Source: DASVLX01 sp035552275 (GTDB lineage Bacteria; Actinomycetota; Actinomycetes; Mycobacteriales; Pseudonocardiaceae). From it: DNA of 10,139 nucleotides. This document shows positions 1-6,277 of the stretch, one piece after another. Under the pieces are notes generated by a model. That model had not been told where the DNA came from. It saw only the letters and a list, made by a program, of their open reading frames with translations, and searched no databases. Location: positions 1-10,139 of the forward strand of contig DASZLR010000028.1 of NCBI GenBank assembly GCA_035552275.1, written 5' to 3'. The number at the start of each line of letters is the position of its first letter. The stretch's first letter is position 1. Both the position numbers and the translations under genes were made by a program.

Positions 1-6
1 AACAAC

Positions 7-24
7 AGGAGGCGACACGACATG
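7..24 (+). promoter_or_regulatory. Ribosome binding site and ATG of a nine-codon frame before apt
   Basis: A perfect AGGAGG (7-12) sits nine bases before an ATG at 22. That frame reads eight residues (MAHPGLSS) and stops at TAG 46-48. The frame is the same one in which the adenine phosphoribosyltransferase body continues after the stop. This is the best initiation signal near that gene, so either the stop is a mutation or error, or the short peptide is a leader. Confidence 0.6.
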
Positions 25-90
25 GCCCATCCGGGGCTCTCATCCTAGAACCACGACACCGGCCGGCTGGCCAGCGAGATCCTGGCGGCG

Positions 91-588
91 GTGCGCGTTG
101 TGCCCGACTTCCCGCGTCCGGGAATCGGTTTCCAGGACCTCTGTCCGGTGCTCGCCCGGCCGCGTCTGCTGGCAGGTATCGCCGACGCCGTCGCCGCCCG
201 GTTCGCCGGCTCCTGTGACGCGCTGCTGGCCGTCGAGGCGCGCGGTTTCGTCTATGGCGCGGCGATCGCCCGGGCCGCCGAATTGCCGCTGGTGCTGGCC
301 CGCAAGGCGGGCAAGCTACCCGGGCCGGTGGACGGTGTCGAGTACGCGCTGGAATACGGGCGGGGCCGGCTGGAGATCCAACATGAAGCCTTCACGCCGG
401 GCGCGCGAATACTGTTGGTCGACGACGTGCTGGCCACCGGAGGCACCCTCCAGGCCGCTGCCACCATTGTTCACAATGGACACGGCGTGGTAGCTGGATG
501 TGCGGTGGTCATGACCATTTCCGGACTCGGCGGGCCGGACCGGTTGGCCCCGGCCGAGATTTTCTCTGTCGTGACAGTGGATGACTGA
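91..588 (+). CDS. apt: Adenine phosphoribosyltransferase, 5' end interrupted by in-frame stop
   Basis: The enzyme makes AMP from adenine and PRPP in the cytosol (purine salvage). Counting from the GTG at 91 (165 aa), the APRT N-terminal motif VPDFPRPGIGF spans residues 4-14. The EARGF segment is at 49-53 and RKAGKLPGPV at 71-80. The PRPP-binding loop LLVDDVLATGGTL is at 108-120. All are canonical. Family members are usually about 170-180 aa with a helix before VPDF. Here codons 49-90 still read as such a helix (GRLASEILAAV), but they follow a TAG at 46-48 and contain no start codon before the GTG at 91, which has no convincing ribosome binding site. The gene was probably longer and began at ATG 22. 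It may be a recent pseudogene, a weakly expressed shortened gene, or carry a sequencing error. It precedes the regulator gene on the same strand. Family identity is sure; whether it is functional is not. Confidence 0.88.
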   Translation: MRVVPDFPRPGIGFQDLCPVLARPRLLAGIADAVAARFAGSCDALLAVEARGFVYGAAIARAAELPLVLARKAGKLPGPVDGVEYALEYGRGRLEIQHEAFTPGARILLVDDVLATGGTLQAAATIVHNGHGVVAGCAVVMTISGLGGPDRLAPAEIFSVVTVDD

Positions 589-589
589 G

Positions 590-613
590 CGTCCGGTCAT
601 GCCGTCCGGTCAT
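590..613 (+). repeat. Tandem direct repeat downstream of apt
   Basis: CGTCCGGTCAT occurs at 590-600 and again at 603-613, a spacing of 13 bases. It lies immediately after the apt stop codon and about 140 bases before the regulator start. It could be a protein-binding site for the regulator promoter region or a chance duplication; no function is shown. The rest of the 589-751 spacer shows no gene and no clear promoter hexamers. Confidence 0.4.
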
Positions 614-751
614 CCGGGGGCGTCGCACGCCACGATACGGCCGCATCCGAAAGTAGCGCGGCTGAGTATCCTTGCGGGTGGCCGCTACATGAGGTTTCAC
701 ACTTGCATGAGTTGTGTACGGGGAAGCTTGCCTTCAGGGAGGAGTGGTGCC

Positions 752-1426
752 ATGGACCCCGACAGACCTATCCGAGTCGCGGTCATAGACAATCATATGC
801 TTTTCCGCCAGGGAATGGTCCAGATACTCTCTATCGAGCAGGACATACTAGTAGTAGGCGCATGCCAATTCGGGGACGCGGCGATCACCGTGGTCGAACG
901 GACCAAACCGGATGTTGTGCTGCTGGACAGCGACCGGGCCGGCTCGCAGGCGGTCGGCATGCTGCGCCGGATGCTGCTGGTGTCGCCGACATCGAAGGTT
1001 ATCGTGGTCACCGTGCACGACGAGGCCCGGCTGGTGGGCAATCTGGTGGCCGCCGGCGCGCACGCGTATCTATTGAAAAGCGCGACCAGTGAGGAGCTGT
1101 TGACCGCCCTTCGAAAAGTTTCCCGGGATTCCTCGCACGTGGTGCTCTCGGTTTCTCGGGAAACGCTGGAAGGGCTCAACGGCGTGGACCGCCCGCTGCT
1201 GTCGAAACGCGAGCGCGAGGTGCTCGGACTGGTCGCCGCCGGAATGCACAATTCGGAGATCGCGAGCGAGCTCTATATATCGGAGGGGACGGTCAAACGG
1301 CATCTCACCAACACCTACACAAAACTGGGCACCGCGTCGCGCATAAGCGCGATCAAGAAAGCCATCTCGCTGGGCCTGGTTTCGTTCAGCGCGCTGTTCG
1401 ATGACGAGGACGTCAGCACCGACTGA
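752..1426 (+). CDS. NarL/LuxR-family response regulator, atypical receiver
   Basis: This is a two-domain transcription factor of 224 aa. A receiver domain covers residues 8-123 and a LuxR-type helix-turn-helix covers about 149-210, with LSKREREVLGLVAAG then SEIASELYISEGTVKRHL. The ATG at 752 was chosen because AGGGAGGAG (736-744) lies seven bases upstream and the receiver begins right after it; the in-frame ATG at 581 would add 57 unrelated residues. D59 matches the phosphoacceptor position, T87 the switch residue and K109 the conserved lysine. The acidic pair is reduced to D13-N14, and the usual Met-Pro after the acceptor is missing (DSDRAG). Phosphorylation may therefore be weak or unnecessary. 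No histidine kinase is visible nearby, so this is probably an orphan, perhaps cluster-situated regulator. It uses several codons rare in GC-rich actinomycetes (ATA, CTA, GTA). It converges on the aldolase gene with only eight bases between the stops. Confidence 0.88.
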   Translation: MDPDRPIRVAVIDNHMLFRQGMVQILSIEQDILVVGACQFGDAAITVVERTKPDVVLLDSDRAGSQAVGMLRRMLLVSPTSKVIVVTVHDEARLVGNLVAAGAHAYLLKSATSEELLTALRKVSRDSSHVVLSVSRETLEGLNGVDRPLLSKREREVLGLVAAGMHNSEIASELYISEGTVKRHLTNTYTKLGTASRISAIKKAISLGLVSFSALFDDEDVSTD

Positions 1427-1434
1427 CCGGCCGA

Positions 1435-2205
1435 TCATCGCTGGTCACGGCCATGGGCGACCGCCACCGCGCCGCACAGCGCCGACCGGATCAGGCCGGT
1501 GTCGACTCCGCAGGCCACCAGCCGGACACCCTGCCGCCACCAGCCGGGCGCGGCCGCCGGCTCGGGGGCGAACACCCCCGCCGTCAGCTGGCGCGCCGCC
1601 GCCAGGTCCACCGCGCGCTCCAACGCGGCCAGCACGGTCGGGTGATCGATTCGGCCCGGCACGCCGAGTGCGTGGGACAGGTCCACCGGCCCCAGGAACA
1701 CGGCGTCCAGACCCGGCACGGCCAGGATGCGCGGCAGGTCGGCGAGTGCGTTCTTGCCCTCGATCATCACCAGCACGGCCACGTCCCTGCGGGTGTCGGC
1801 GAACCAGTTCTGCCGCGCGCCGAAGCCGCCGGCCCGCACCCACGGATTGGCGCCGCGCTCGCCCTCCGGGGCGAACCGTGCGGACCGCACCACGGCGGCC
1901 GCGTCGGCCGCGGACTCCACGTGCGGCACCAGCACCCCGGACGCGCCCAGGTCGAGCACGGCCCCGATGGCCGGCGGATCGAGGCTGCGCACCCGCACCA
2001 CAGTGGCCAGCCCATGTGCGTCCGCGGCCAGCACCGCGGCGTGCACCTGGCCGAGTTGGTGCGGGCCGTGCTCCATGTCCACGATCACCAGGTCGAAACC
2101 GGCCAGCGCGATCAGCTCGATGACCTCCGGAGACGGGATCAGGTTGAACGTGCCGAGCAGGTTGTCCGGCCCGGCCAGCCGTTCCACCAGCGATGGCCGG
2201 GTCAT
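1435..2205 (-). CDS. HpcH/HpaI-family class II aldolase
   Basis: The 256-aa product has the family's TIM-barrel landmarks. IVDMEHGP (41-48) carries the catalytic histidine H46. R71 binds substrate. MIEG carries E149, and FLGPVDLS carries D175; these are the two metal ligands of the family. The segment APEGERGAN (112-120) is also typical. Family enzymes cleave or form 4-hydroxy-2-oxo acids from pyruvate and an aldehyde (4-hydroxy-2-oxoheptanedioate, 2-keto-3-deoxy sugar acids). The acceptor cannot be read from the sequence. The ATG at 2205 overlaps the adenosine kinase stop as ATGA and lacks its own ribosome binding site, so translation is probably coupled. A hydratase of the same kind of keto acid is encoded at 4995-5807. 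No ring-cleavage dioxygenase is seen, which argues for a biosynthetic role. Citrate-lyase beta-like relatives are the alternative, but the GPVDLS and EHGP motifs favour HpcH/HpaI. Confidence 0.88.
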   Translation of the reverse strand: MTRPSLVERLAGPDNLLGTFNLIPSPEVIELIALAGFDLVIVDMEHGPHQLGQVHAAVLAADAHGLATVVRVRSLDPPAIGAVLDLGASGVLVPHVESAADAAAVVRSARFAPEGERGANPWVRAGGFGARQNWFADTRRDVAVLVMIEGKNALADLPRILAVPGLDAVFLGPVDLSHALGVPGRIDHPTVLAALERAVDLAAARQLTAGVFAPEPAAAPGWWRQGVRLVACGVDTGLIRSALCGAVAVAHGRDQR

Positions 2206-3230
2206 GGTTCGAGCACCAGCTTTTGCGGCAGCCCGGTCGATCTGGCCAATCCTGCCGAGGCCAGTCGCGGCGCGACCTGCGCGGCCGCGGCCTTCCCGTA
2301 GGCGTCGGCGATCCGGGCCAGCAGTTCGGCGCCGTCCAACTGATATTCGGCGGTGCCGGCCGTCTCCAGCACGACGGTGGCGACCATGCAGCCCAGCCGC
2401 GCGGCGTCCACGAACGGCAGATCCCAACTGCGCGCGGCCAGGAAACCGGCACGGAAGCCGTCCCCGGCGCCGGTCGGGTCGACGATCCGTACGGGCGGCA
2501 CCGCCGGCACGGTGACGGCCGCCCCGCTGGCCGACTCGACGCGTGCGCCGCCGGCGCTCAGCGTGGTGATCCAGGTGCCGACCGCCGACCACACCCGGTC
2601 CTCGGTCCAGCCGGTGCGGCGCAGCAGCAATGCGCGTTCGTACTCATTGGTGAACAGGTACCGGGCGCCCTCGACGAGCCCGCGCACGGCGTCCGGCTCC
2701 AGCGTGGCCAGCTGCTGCGACGGGTCGGCCGCGAACGGCAGCCCGAGCCGCCGGCATTCCGCGGTGTGCTCGACCATGGCCACCGGATCGTTCGCGCCGA
2801 TGACCACCAGCGCCACGTCGCCCAACCGGTCGCGCACCGCGGCCAGTTCGATGTGCCGCGCCGCGCTCATCGCGCCCGGGAAGAACGTGGCGATCTGGTT
2901 CTGCTTCTGGTCCGTGGTGCACCAGAACCGCGCGGTGTACTCGGCGGACCGCACCAGCACCGATTCGGTGTCCACCCCCTCCTGCTCCAGCCAGGCACGG
3001 TAGGCGGCGAAGTCCTGGCCGACCGCGGCCACCAGCACGGGGCGGTGGCCGAGCCGGCCGAGCCCGGCAGCGATGTTCGCCGCCACTCCGCCATAATGAA
3101 TATCCAGCCCATCCGCCAGAAATGACAGCGAGAGATGATCCAGCTGTTCGGCGATGAGATGGTCGGTGAATGCGCCGGGAAAAGTGGTCAGGTGATCGAC
3201 AGCGATTGATCCGGTGACGACAATACGCAT
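2202..3230 (-). CDS. adoK: Adenosine kinase, PfkB family, mycobacterial AdoK type
   Basis: The enzyme phosphorylates adenosine to AMP with ATP. The 342-aa product follows the Mycobacterium tuberculosis AdoK pattern closely, as I recall that protein: VTGSIAVDHL (5-14), SLSFLADGL (34-42), GGVAAN (47-52), CTTD (104-107), PGAMSAAR (118-125), IGANDP (144-149), FAADPSQQLA (167-176) and YLFTNEYE (191-198). PfkB signature 2, DPTGAGDGFRAGF, is at 251-263 with catalytic D257. About 18 residues at the C-terminus have no counterpart in that enzyme. The ATG at 3230 was chosen because GGGAGA (plus-strand 3239-3244) is eight bases upstream; the longer frame from 3281 adds residues unlike the family. It is the first gene of a two-gene unit with the aldolase. 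With apt and a SAM methyltransferase close by, it may recycle adenosine released when S-adenosylhomocysteine is cleaved, though no SAH hydrolase lies in the window. Confidence 0.92.
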   Translation of the reverse strand: MRIVVTGSIAVDHLTTFPGAFTDHLIAEQLDHLSLSFLADGLDIHYGGVAANIAAGLGRLGHRPVLVAAVGQDFAAYRAWLEQEGVDTESVLVRSAEYTARFWCTTDQKQNQIATFFPGAMSAARHIELAAVRDRLGDVALVVIGANDPVAMVEHTAECRRLGLPFAADPSQQLATLEPDAVRGLVEGARYLFTNEYERALLLRRTGWTEDRVWSAVGTWITTLSAGGARVESASGAAVTVPAVPPVRIVDPTGAGDGFRAGFLAARSWDLPFVDAARLGCMVATVVLETAGTAEYQLDGAELLARIADAYGKAAAAQVAPRLASAGLARSTGLPQKLVLEP

Positions 3231-3421
3231 GCGCAGAGTCTCCCGCCGGCCTGGTCGGGCGGCATCGGCTTTCCGGCACACTGCCGACTGCGACCTTTGA
3301 TCTGGTTCGTGGCACGTTCGCGCAGCCGCAAGTTGGCCGCATCCGTCGATTGTGCTCGGGTTTCCGGATTTCTACGGTTGCCGCTAAGGGGCTCTAGCCA
3401 CCAGTTGGAAGGGAGTGCTGG
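3231..3421. promoter_or_regulatory. Divergent promoter region between adoK and the methyltransferase operon
   Basis: This 191-bp spacer separates two outward-facing transcription units. Toward the right, TTGTGC (3350-3355), a 17-base spacer and TACGGT (3373-3378) form a reasonable sigma70-type promoter, placing the start site near 3385. The short inverted repeat GGCT-CT-AGCC (3390-3399) would lie just downstream of that start. The methyltransferase ribosome binding site GGAAGGGAG is at 3407-3415. Toward the left I see the adoK ribosome binding site (3239-3244) but no convincing promoter hexamers. Confidence 0.5.
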
Positions 3422-4420
3422 ATGTCCGGTACGGAGACAGTCAAAGCGAGCACGGCGACACGACCCGCATTCACAATTTTCGAGGGCTACGCGGTGAGCA
3501 GTATTCTCGCCGCATTCCAGATGACCGGGCTGCTCGCGGGACTGGAGTCCGGCGGGCTCGACCGGCGGACGATCGATGCGCGGACTGCGGAGCAGGCGGA
3601 CCTGCTGCTCGCCAGCTTGCGCTACCTGGCGCAGCGGTCGGTGGTGGAGGCCACCGCAGACGGCTACGCGCTCACGCCGTACGGACGGGAGATCTGTCTG
3701 GACAAGGGATATCTGGTCTGGCTGGTCGGTGGCTACGGTGAGCCGCTACGCCGGATGGACGCGTTCCTCGGCGTGGGCAAGAAGTACGGCGTCGACTACG
3801 TCCGGGACGGCAAGTGGGTGGCCGGTGGCGCCGCGCTGCTCGGCGGCAAGGACGTGGTGCCGCAGGCGATGGGGCTGCTCCGGCAGATCCGCTTCGCCCA
3901 GGTGCTGGACCTGGGTTGCGGCAACGCCCGGCTGCTCACCTCGATCTGCCAGGAGTTCGGCGCCAAGGGCGTCGGGGTGGACATCAGCCCGGAGGCGTGC
4001 GCCGACGCCAGCGCGCTGATCGCCGAACACGGGATGACCGACCGGATCGCCATCGTGCAGGCCGACGCCGACGCGCTGGCCGGGATTAGCCAGCTGGTCG
4101 GCACCGATCTGGTGGTCACCTTCTTCCTGCTGCACGAGATCCTGGCGCAGGGCCGGGACCGGCTGGCGGCCTACCTGACCGACCTGGCGCGGACCCTGCC
4201 CGGCGGCGCGCACCTGCTTATCGCGGAAGTCGAGCCGGCTGTCGACGGCCAGCTGTTCACGCCCGAGTTCACCTTCGTGCACGCGCTGATGCGGCAGACC
4301 CTGTTGCCCGCCGAGGACTGGACGGAGCTGTTGCGCGGCAGCGGGTTCATCGTGGAAAAGGTGCTGCGTAACGATATGCCGGGCGGCGTCCTGCTATTGG
4401 CCAGGACGGGGGAGCGGTGA
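3422..4420 (+). CDS. Class I SAM-dependent methyltransferase with winged-helix N-terminus
   Basis: The 332-aa product has an N-terminal helical/winged-helix dimerisation region (about 15-110) and a Rossmann methyltransferase domain. SAM motif I is VLDLGCGNAR (161-170), the ribose-binding acidic residue is D187 in GVDIS, and the later strand is DLVVTFFLLHEIL. The layout is that of small-molecule O- or C-methyltransferases. The overall look recalls the alpha-keto-acid C3-methyltransferases (MppJ, MrsA types), but this is from memory and not proven. The next two genes concern 2-keto acids, which supports a keto-acid substrate. The start is well supported by GGAAGGGAG (3407-3415) six bases before the ATG. 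Its stop overlaps the next start as GTGA, so the three genes from here to 5807 form one coupled operon, read from the promoter proposed at 3350-3378. Methyltransferase is sure; substrate is open. Confidence 0.88.
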   Translation: MSGTETVKASTATRPAFTIFEGYAVSSILAAFQMTGLLAGLESGGLDRRTIDARTAEQADLLLASLRYLAQRSVVEATADGYALTPYGREICLDKGYLVWLVGGYGEPLRRMDAFLGVGKKYGVDYVRDGKWVAGGAALLGGKDVVPQAMGLLRQIRFAQVLDLGCGNARLLTSICQEFGAKGVGVDISPEACADASALIAEHGMTDRIAIVQADADALAGISQLVGTDLVVTFFLLHEILAQGRDRLAAYLTDLARTLPGGAHLLIAEVEPAVDGQLFTPEFTFVHALMRQTLLPAEDWTELLRGSGFIVEKVLRNDMPGGVLLLARTGER

Positions 4421-4998
4421 GCGCGGCCCGCCTCGCAGGCGCGGACGAGTTGCGCGGCCAGCTGTTGTTCGCCGGCGCGCCGCACCCGGTGTCCGCCGGT
4501 GCGCTGGTCAGCGGCCCGGTGTCGGTCGCCGGCCGGGCCGGGGCGCGCGGCGAGGTGGTCCGGGTGCATCCCGCGATCGCCATGCTATTGCGCGAACCGC
4601 TGACCGCCGAGGCCGGTCCCGGCGAACTCGCCCGGTCGGTGGCGGCCGCGTTCGTGGCCGGGCACCTGGCGCATCCGGGCGAGGAGGCCGACCGGTTCGT
4701 GCTGGGCGACCGGCCGGTGCCGGTTCCGTTGCGCGGCCCGATCACCGTGTGGTCCGGCACTGACCTGCCGGACACCTACCTGCCGGAGGATTTCGGCGAC
4801 CTGGCCGGCCGGCTGGTCCGGCTGGCGGGCCTCGCCGGCGAACTGTCCGCCGGACAGCTGGCCGTCCTGGGACCGCTGACTCCGCGGGCCGGCATCGCCG
4901 CGCGGCCGGGCACGGTCCAGCTGTGGGGGCCGGGCGATACCGCGCTGATCGTCCACCTGGTCCGCGCGGGCCACCGCAACGGAGGGCAGCGACCATGA
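4417..4998 (+). CDS. Short degenerate relative of the MhpD/FAH-fold hydratase
   Basis: This 193-aa protein was not recognised at first sight, but it parallels the next gene product by eye. VRVHPAIAMLL (49-59) lines up with VQPRAEGELAFLL of the hydratase. RLVRLAGLAGELSAGQLAVL (132-151) lines up with WLARRLDELGTPLQAGDIVL. In the first block the two glutamates that bind metal in the hydratase are replaced by His51 and Ala53. The N-terminal KIGLTS region and the IDSR region are not seen. It is therefore probably a catalytically dead paralogue, perhaps a partner subunit; in meta-cleavage pathways homologous hydratase and decarboxylase subunits do associate. The start is GTG 4417 with GGGGGAG at 4408-4414, overlapping the methyltransferase stop as GTGA. 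Its stop overlaps the hydratase ATG as ATGA. Such one-to-one coupling fits stoichiometric subunits. The reading frame is sure; the homology is a by-eye inference. Confidence 0.75.
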   Translation: MSAARLAGADELRGQLLFAGAPHPVSAGALVSGPVSVAGRAGARGEVVRVHPAIAMLLREPLTAEAGPGELARSVAAAFVAGHLAHPGEEADRFVLGDRPVPVPLRGPITVWSGTDLPDTYLPEDFGDLAGRLVRLAGLAGELSAGQLAVLGPLTPRAGIAARPGTVQLWGPGDTALIVHLVRAGHRNGGQRP

Positions 4999-5807
4999 CC
5001 GGCACCACCGCACAACCTGTCATCGACGTGGATGGCCTGGCCGACCGGCTGGACACCGCGTGGGAGGGCGGCACCTCCATCCCGCCGCTGAGCGAGACGC
5101 CCGGACTGACCTCGCCGGAATTGGCCTACCAGATCCAGACCCGGTGGACCGAGTTGCGCCGGGAGCGGCACGGGGACCGGGTGATCGGCCGCAAGATCGG
5201 CCTGACCAGCCGGGCCATGCAGGAACAGATGGGTGTGGACGAACCGGACTACGGCTGCTTGTGGAGCTCCCGCCACTACCCGGCGATCGGCGGCCGGGCG
5301 TTGCTGCCCGCCGAGGTGTTCGTGCAGCCCCGGGCAGAGGGTGAGCTGGCCTTCCTGCTCGACCGGTCGTTGTCCGGCTGGCCGATCAGCACGCAGGACG
5401 TGCTGGCCGCGACGGATGCGGTGGCCGCGAGCATCGAGGTGATCGACAGCCGGATCACCGACTTCCGGATCACACTGGTCGACACGGTGGCGGACAACGC
5501 CTCCTATGGCGCGGTGGTGCTCGGACCGTGGAGCCTCGCGGCCCGCACGGAGGACCTGCGCACCATTGGGATGCTGATCCACCGCAACGGCGAACCGGTG
5601 GTGCACAGCTGCGGCGCGGCGGCCCTCGGCCATCCGGCGCGGTCGGTGGCCTGGCTGGCGCGGCGGCTGGACGAGTTGGGCACCCCGTTGCAGGCCGGGG
5701 ACATCGTGCTGTCCGGCTCGCTCGGCGTCTCCATCCCGGTCGGCCGCGGCGACGTGTTCAGCATCCAGACGCACGGCCTGCCGCCGCTGTGCGCGGTGTT
5801 CGGCTGA
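4995..5807 (+). CDS. 2-keto-4-pentenoate hydratase family protein (MhpD/HpcG-like)
   Basis: The family adds water to 2-oxopent-4-enoate-type acids to give 4-hydroxy-2-oxo acids, or decarboxylates 4-oxalocrotonate, using a divalent metal. The 270-aa product is full length. GRKIGLTS (65-72) holds the conserved lysine K67. AEGELAF (114-120) supplies metal ligands E115 and E117, and IEVIDSR (147-153) supplies E148. VADNAS (165-170) and AGDIVLSGSLG near the C-terminus are also typical. The ATG at 4995 was chosen because GGAGGG (4981-4986) is eight bases upstream and the stop of the preceding gene overlaps as ATGA; the in-frame ATG at 4923 adds 24 unrelated residues. In catabolism this step feeds an HpcH-type aldolase, and one is encoded at 1435-2205. 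Run in reverse, the pair would make unsaturated 2-oxo acids. Hydratase and decarboxylase cannot be told apart here. Confidence 0.88.
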   Translation: MTGTTAQPVIDVDGLADRLDTAWEGGTSIPPLSETPGLTSPELAYQIQTRWTELRRERHGDRVIGRKIGLTSRAMQEQMGVDEPDYGCLWSSRHYPAIGGRALLPAEVFVQPRAEGELAFLLDRSLSGWPISTQDVLAATDAVAASIEVIDSRITDFRITLVDTVADNASYGAVVLGPWSLAARTEDLRTIGMLIHRNGEPVVHSCGAAALGHPARSVAWLARRLDELGTPLQAGDIVLSGSLGVSIPVGRGDVFSIQTHGLPPLCAVFG

Positions 5808-5905
5808 TCCCGCCGCAGCCGGGATTGTCGAGAATAGGACAAGAATATTCAAGTTCGACCGATTGCTGGCCACTATCCTCTGCACAGGACGAAGGCGAAT
5901 AACAA
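5808..5905 (+). promoter_or_regulatory. Intergenic region with possible promoter before the cupin operon
   Basis: This 98-bp gap is clearly more AT-rich than the genes around it. It holds an inverted repeat TTGTC (5825-5829) / GACAA (5838-5842), a perfect 8-bp palindrome GAATATTC (5843-5850) and a -10-like TATCCT (5874-5879). No -35 box at standard spacing is evident. GAAGG (5891-5895) is the likely ribosome binding site of the cupin. It may be the control region of the downstream gene run. No terminator-like hairpin with a T-run is seen after the hydratase. Confidence 0.4.
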
Positions 5906-6277
5906 ATGCGTACGCTACAGGAGAACGGCTCGGTCACGCCGTTGCGGGTATGGGATGGAGTCACGGTTCGCGTCGTGCATGGTGACGTGCTGAGTATGGC
6001 CGTCGCCGAACTAGCCCCGGGAATCGTGGTGCCGGAACATCGACATGTCAATGAGCAGATCGGCGTGGTGATTCAGGGATCGGCATCGTTCACCGCCGAC
6101 GGAAGCACCGTCGAACTCGGTGCCGGTGGCACGTACCGGTTCCTGGCGAATGTGCCGCATCAGGTCGAGGCCGGCCCGGAGGGAGCTGTTTTCGTCGAAT
6201 GCTTCTCCCCGGTTCGCGAGGACTGGAAAACCCTGGAACCAGCCGATTCCGCGACGCGATGGCCGACCGCGGAATAA
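5906..6277 (+). CDS. Small single-domain cupin protein
   Basis: This 123-aa protein is one conserved beta-barrel (Cupin_2 type). Motif 1, PEHRHVNEQIG (43-53), gives metal ligands H45, H47 and Q51 or E50. Motif 2, GGTYRFLANVPHQVEAG (74-90), gives H85. Small cupins of this kind act as dioxygenases, isomerases, epimerases or ligand-binding proteins, and this one cannot be assigned. The ATG at 5906 follows GAAGG by ten bases. Its 3' end overlaps the next gene by 19 bp, so the two are likely co-expressed. The HPNEQ-like variant with an intact second histidine suggests that metal binding is kept. Confidence 0.85.
   Translation: MRTLQENGSVTPLRVWDGVTVRVVHGDVLSMAVAELAPGIVVPEHRHVNEQIGVVIQGSASFTADGSTVELGAGGTYRFLANVPHQVEAGPEGAVFVECFSPVREDWKTLEPADSATRWPTAE

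Noticed and set aside
581..751. Earlier start for the response regulator at ATG 581
   Set aside because: The extra 57 residues do not resemble a receiver, and the ATG at 752 has a far better ribosome binding site.
1427..1434. Bidirectional terminator between the converging regulator and aldolase genes
   Set aside because: The spacer is only eight bases, and I found no GC-rich hairpin there, so opposing transcripts may overlap instead.
1401..2301. Long plus-strand frames downstream of the regulator
   Set aside because: They are antisense to the aldolase, which has all catalytic residues. The frames are Arg/Pro-rich shadows.
2193..3125. 310-codon plus-strand frame over the adenosine kinase gene
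   Set aside because: The opposite strand encodes an almost motif-perfect adenosine kinase. The plus frame has no family likeness and no ribosome binding site.
4776..5885. 369-codon open frame on the minus strand
   Set aside because: It lies opposite the hydratase gene and has Arg/Gly/Pro-rich low-complexity sequence with no domain signs. It is a typical shadow of GC-rich third positions.
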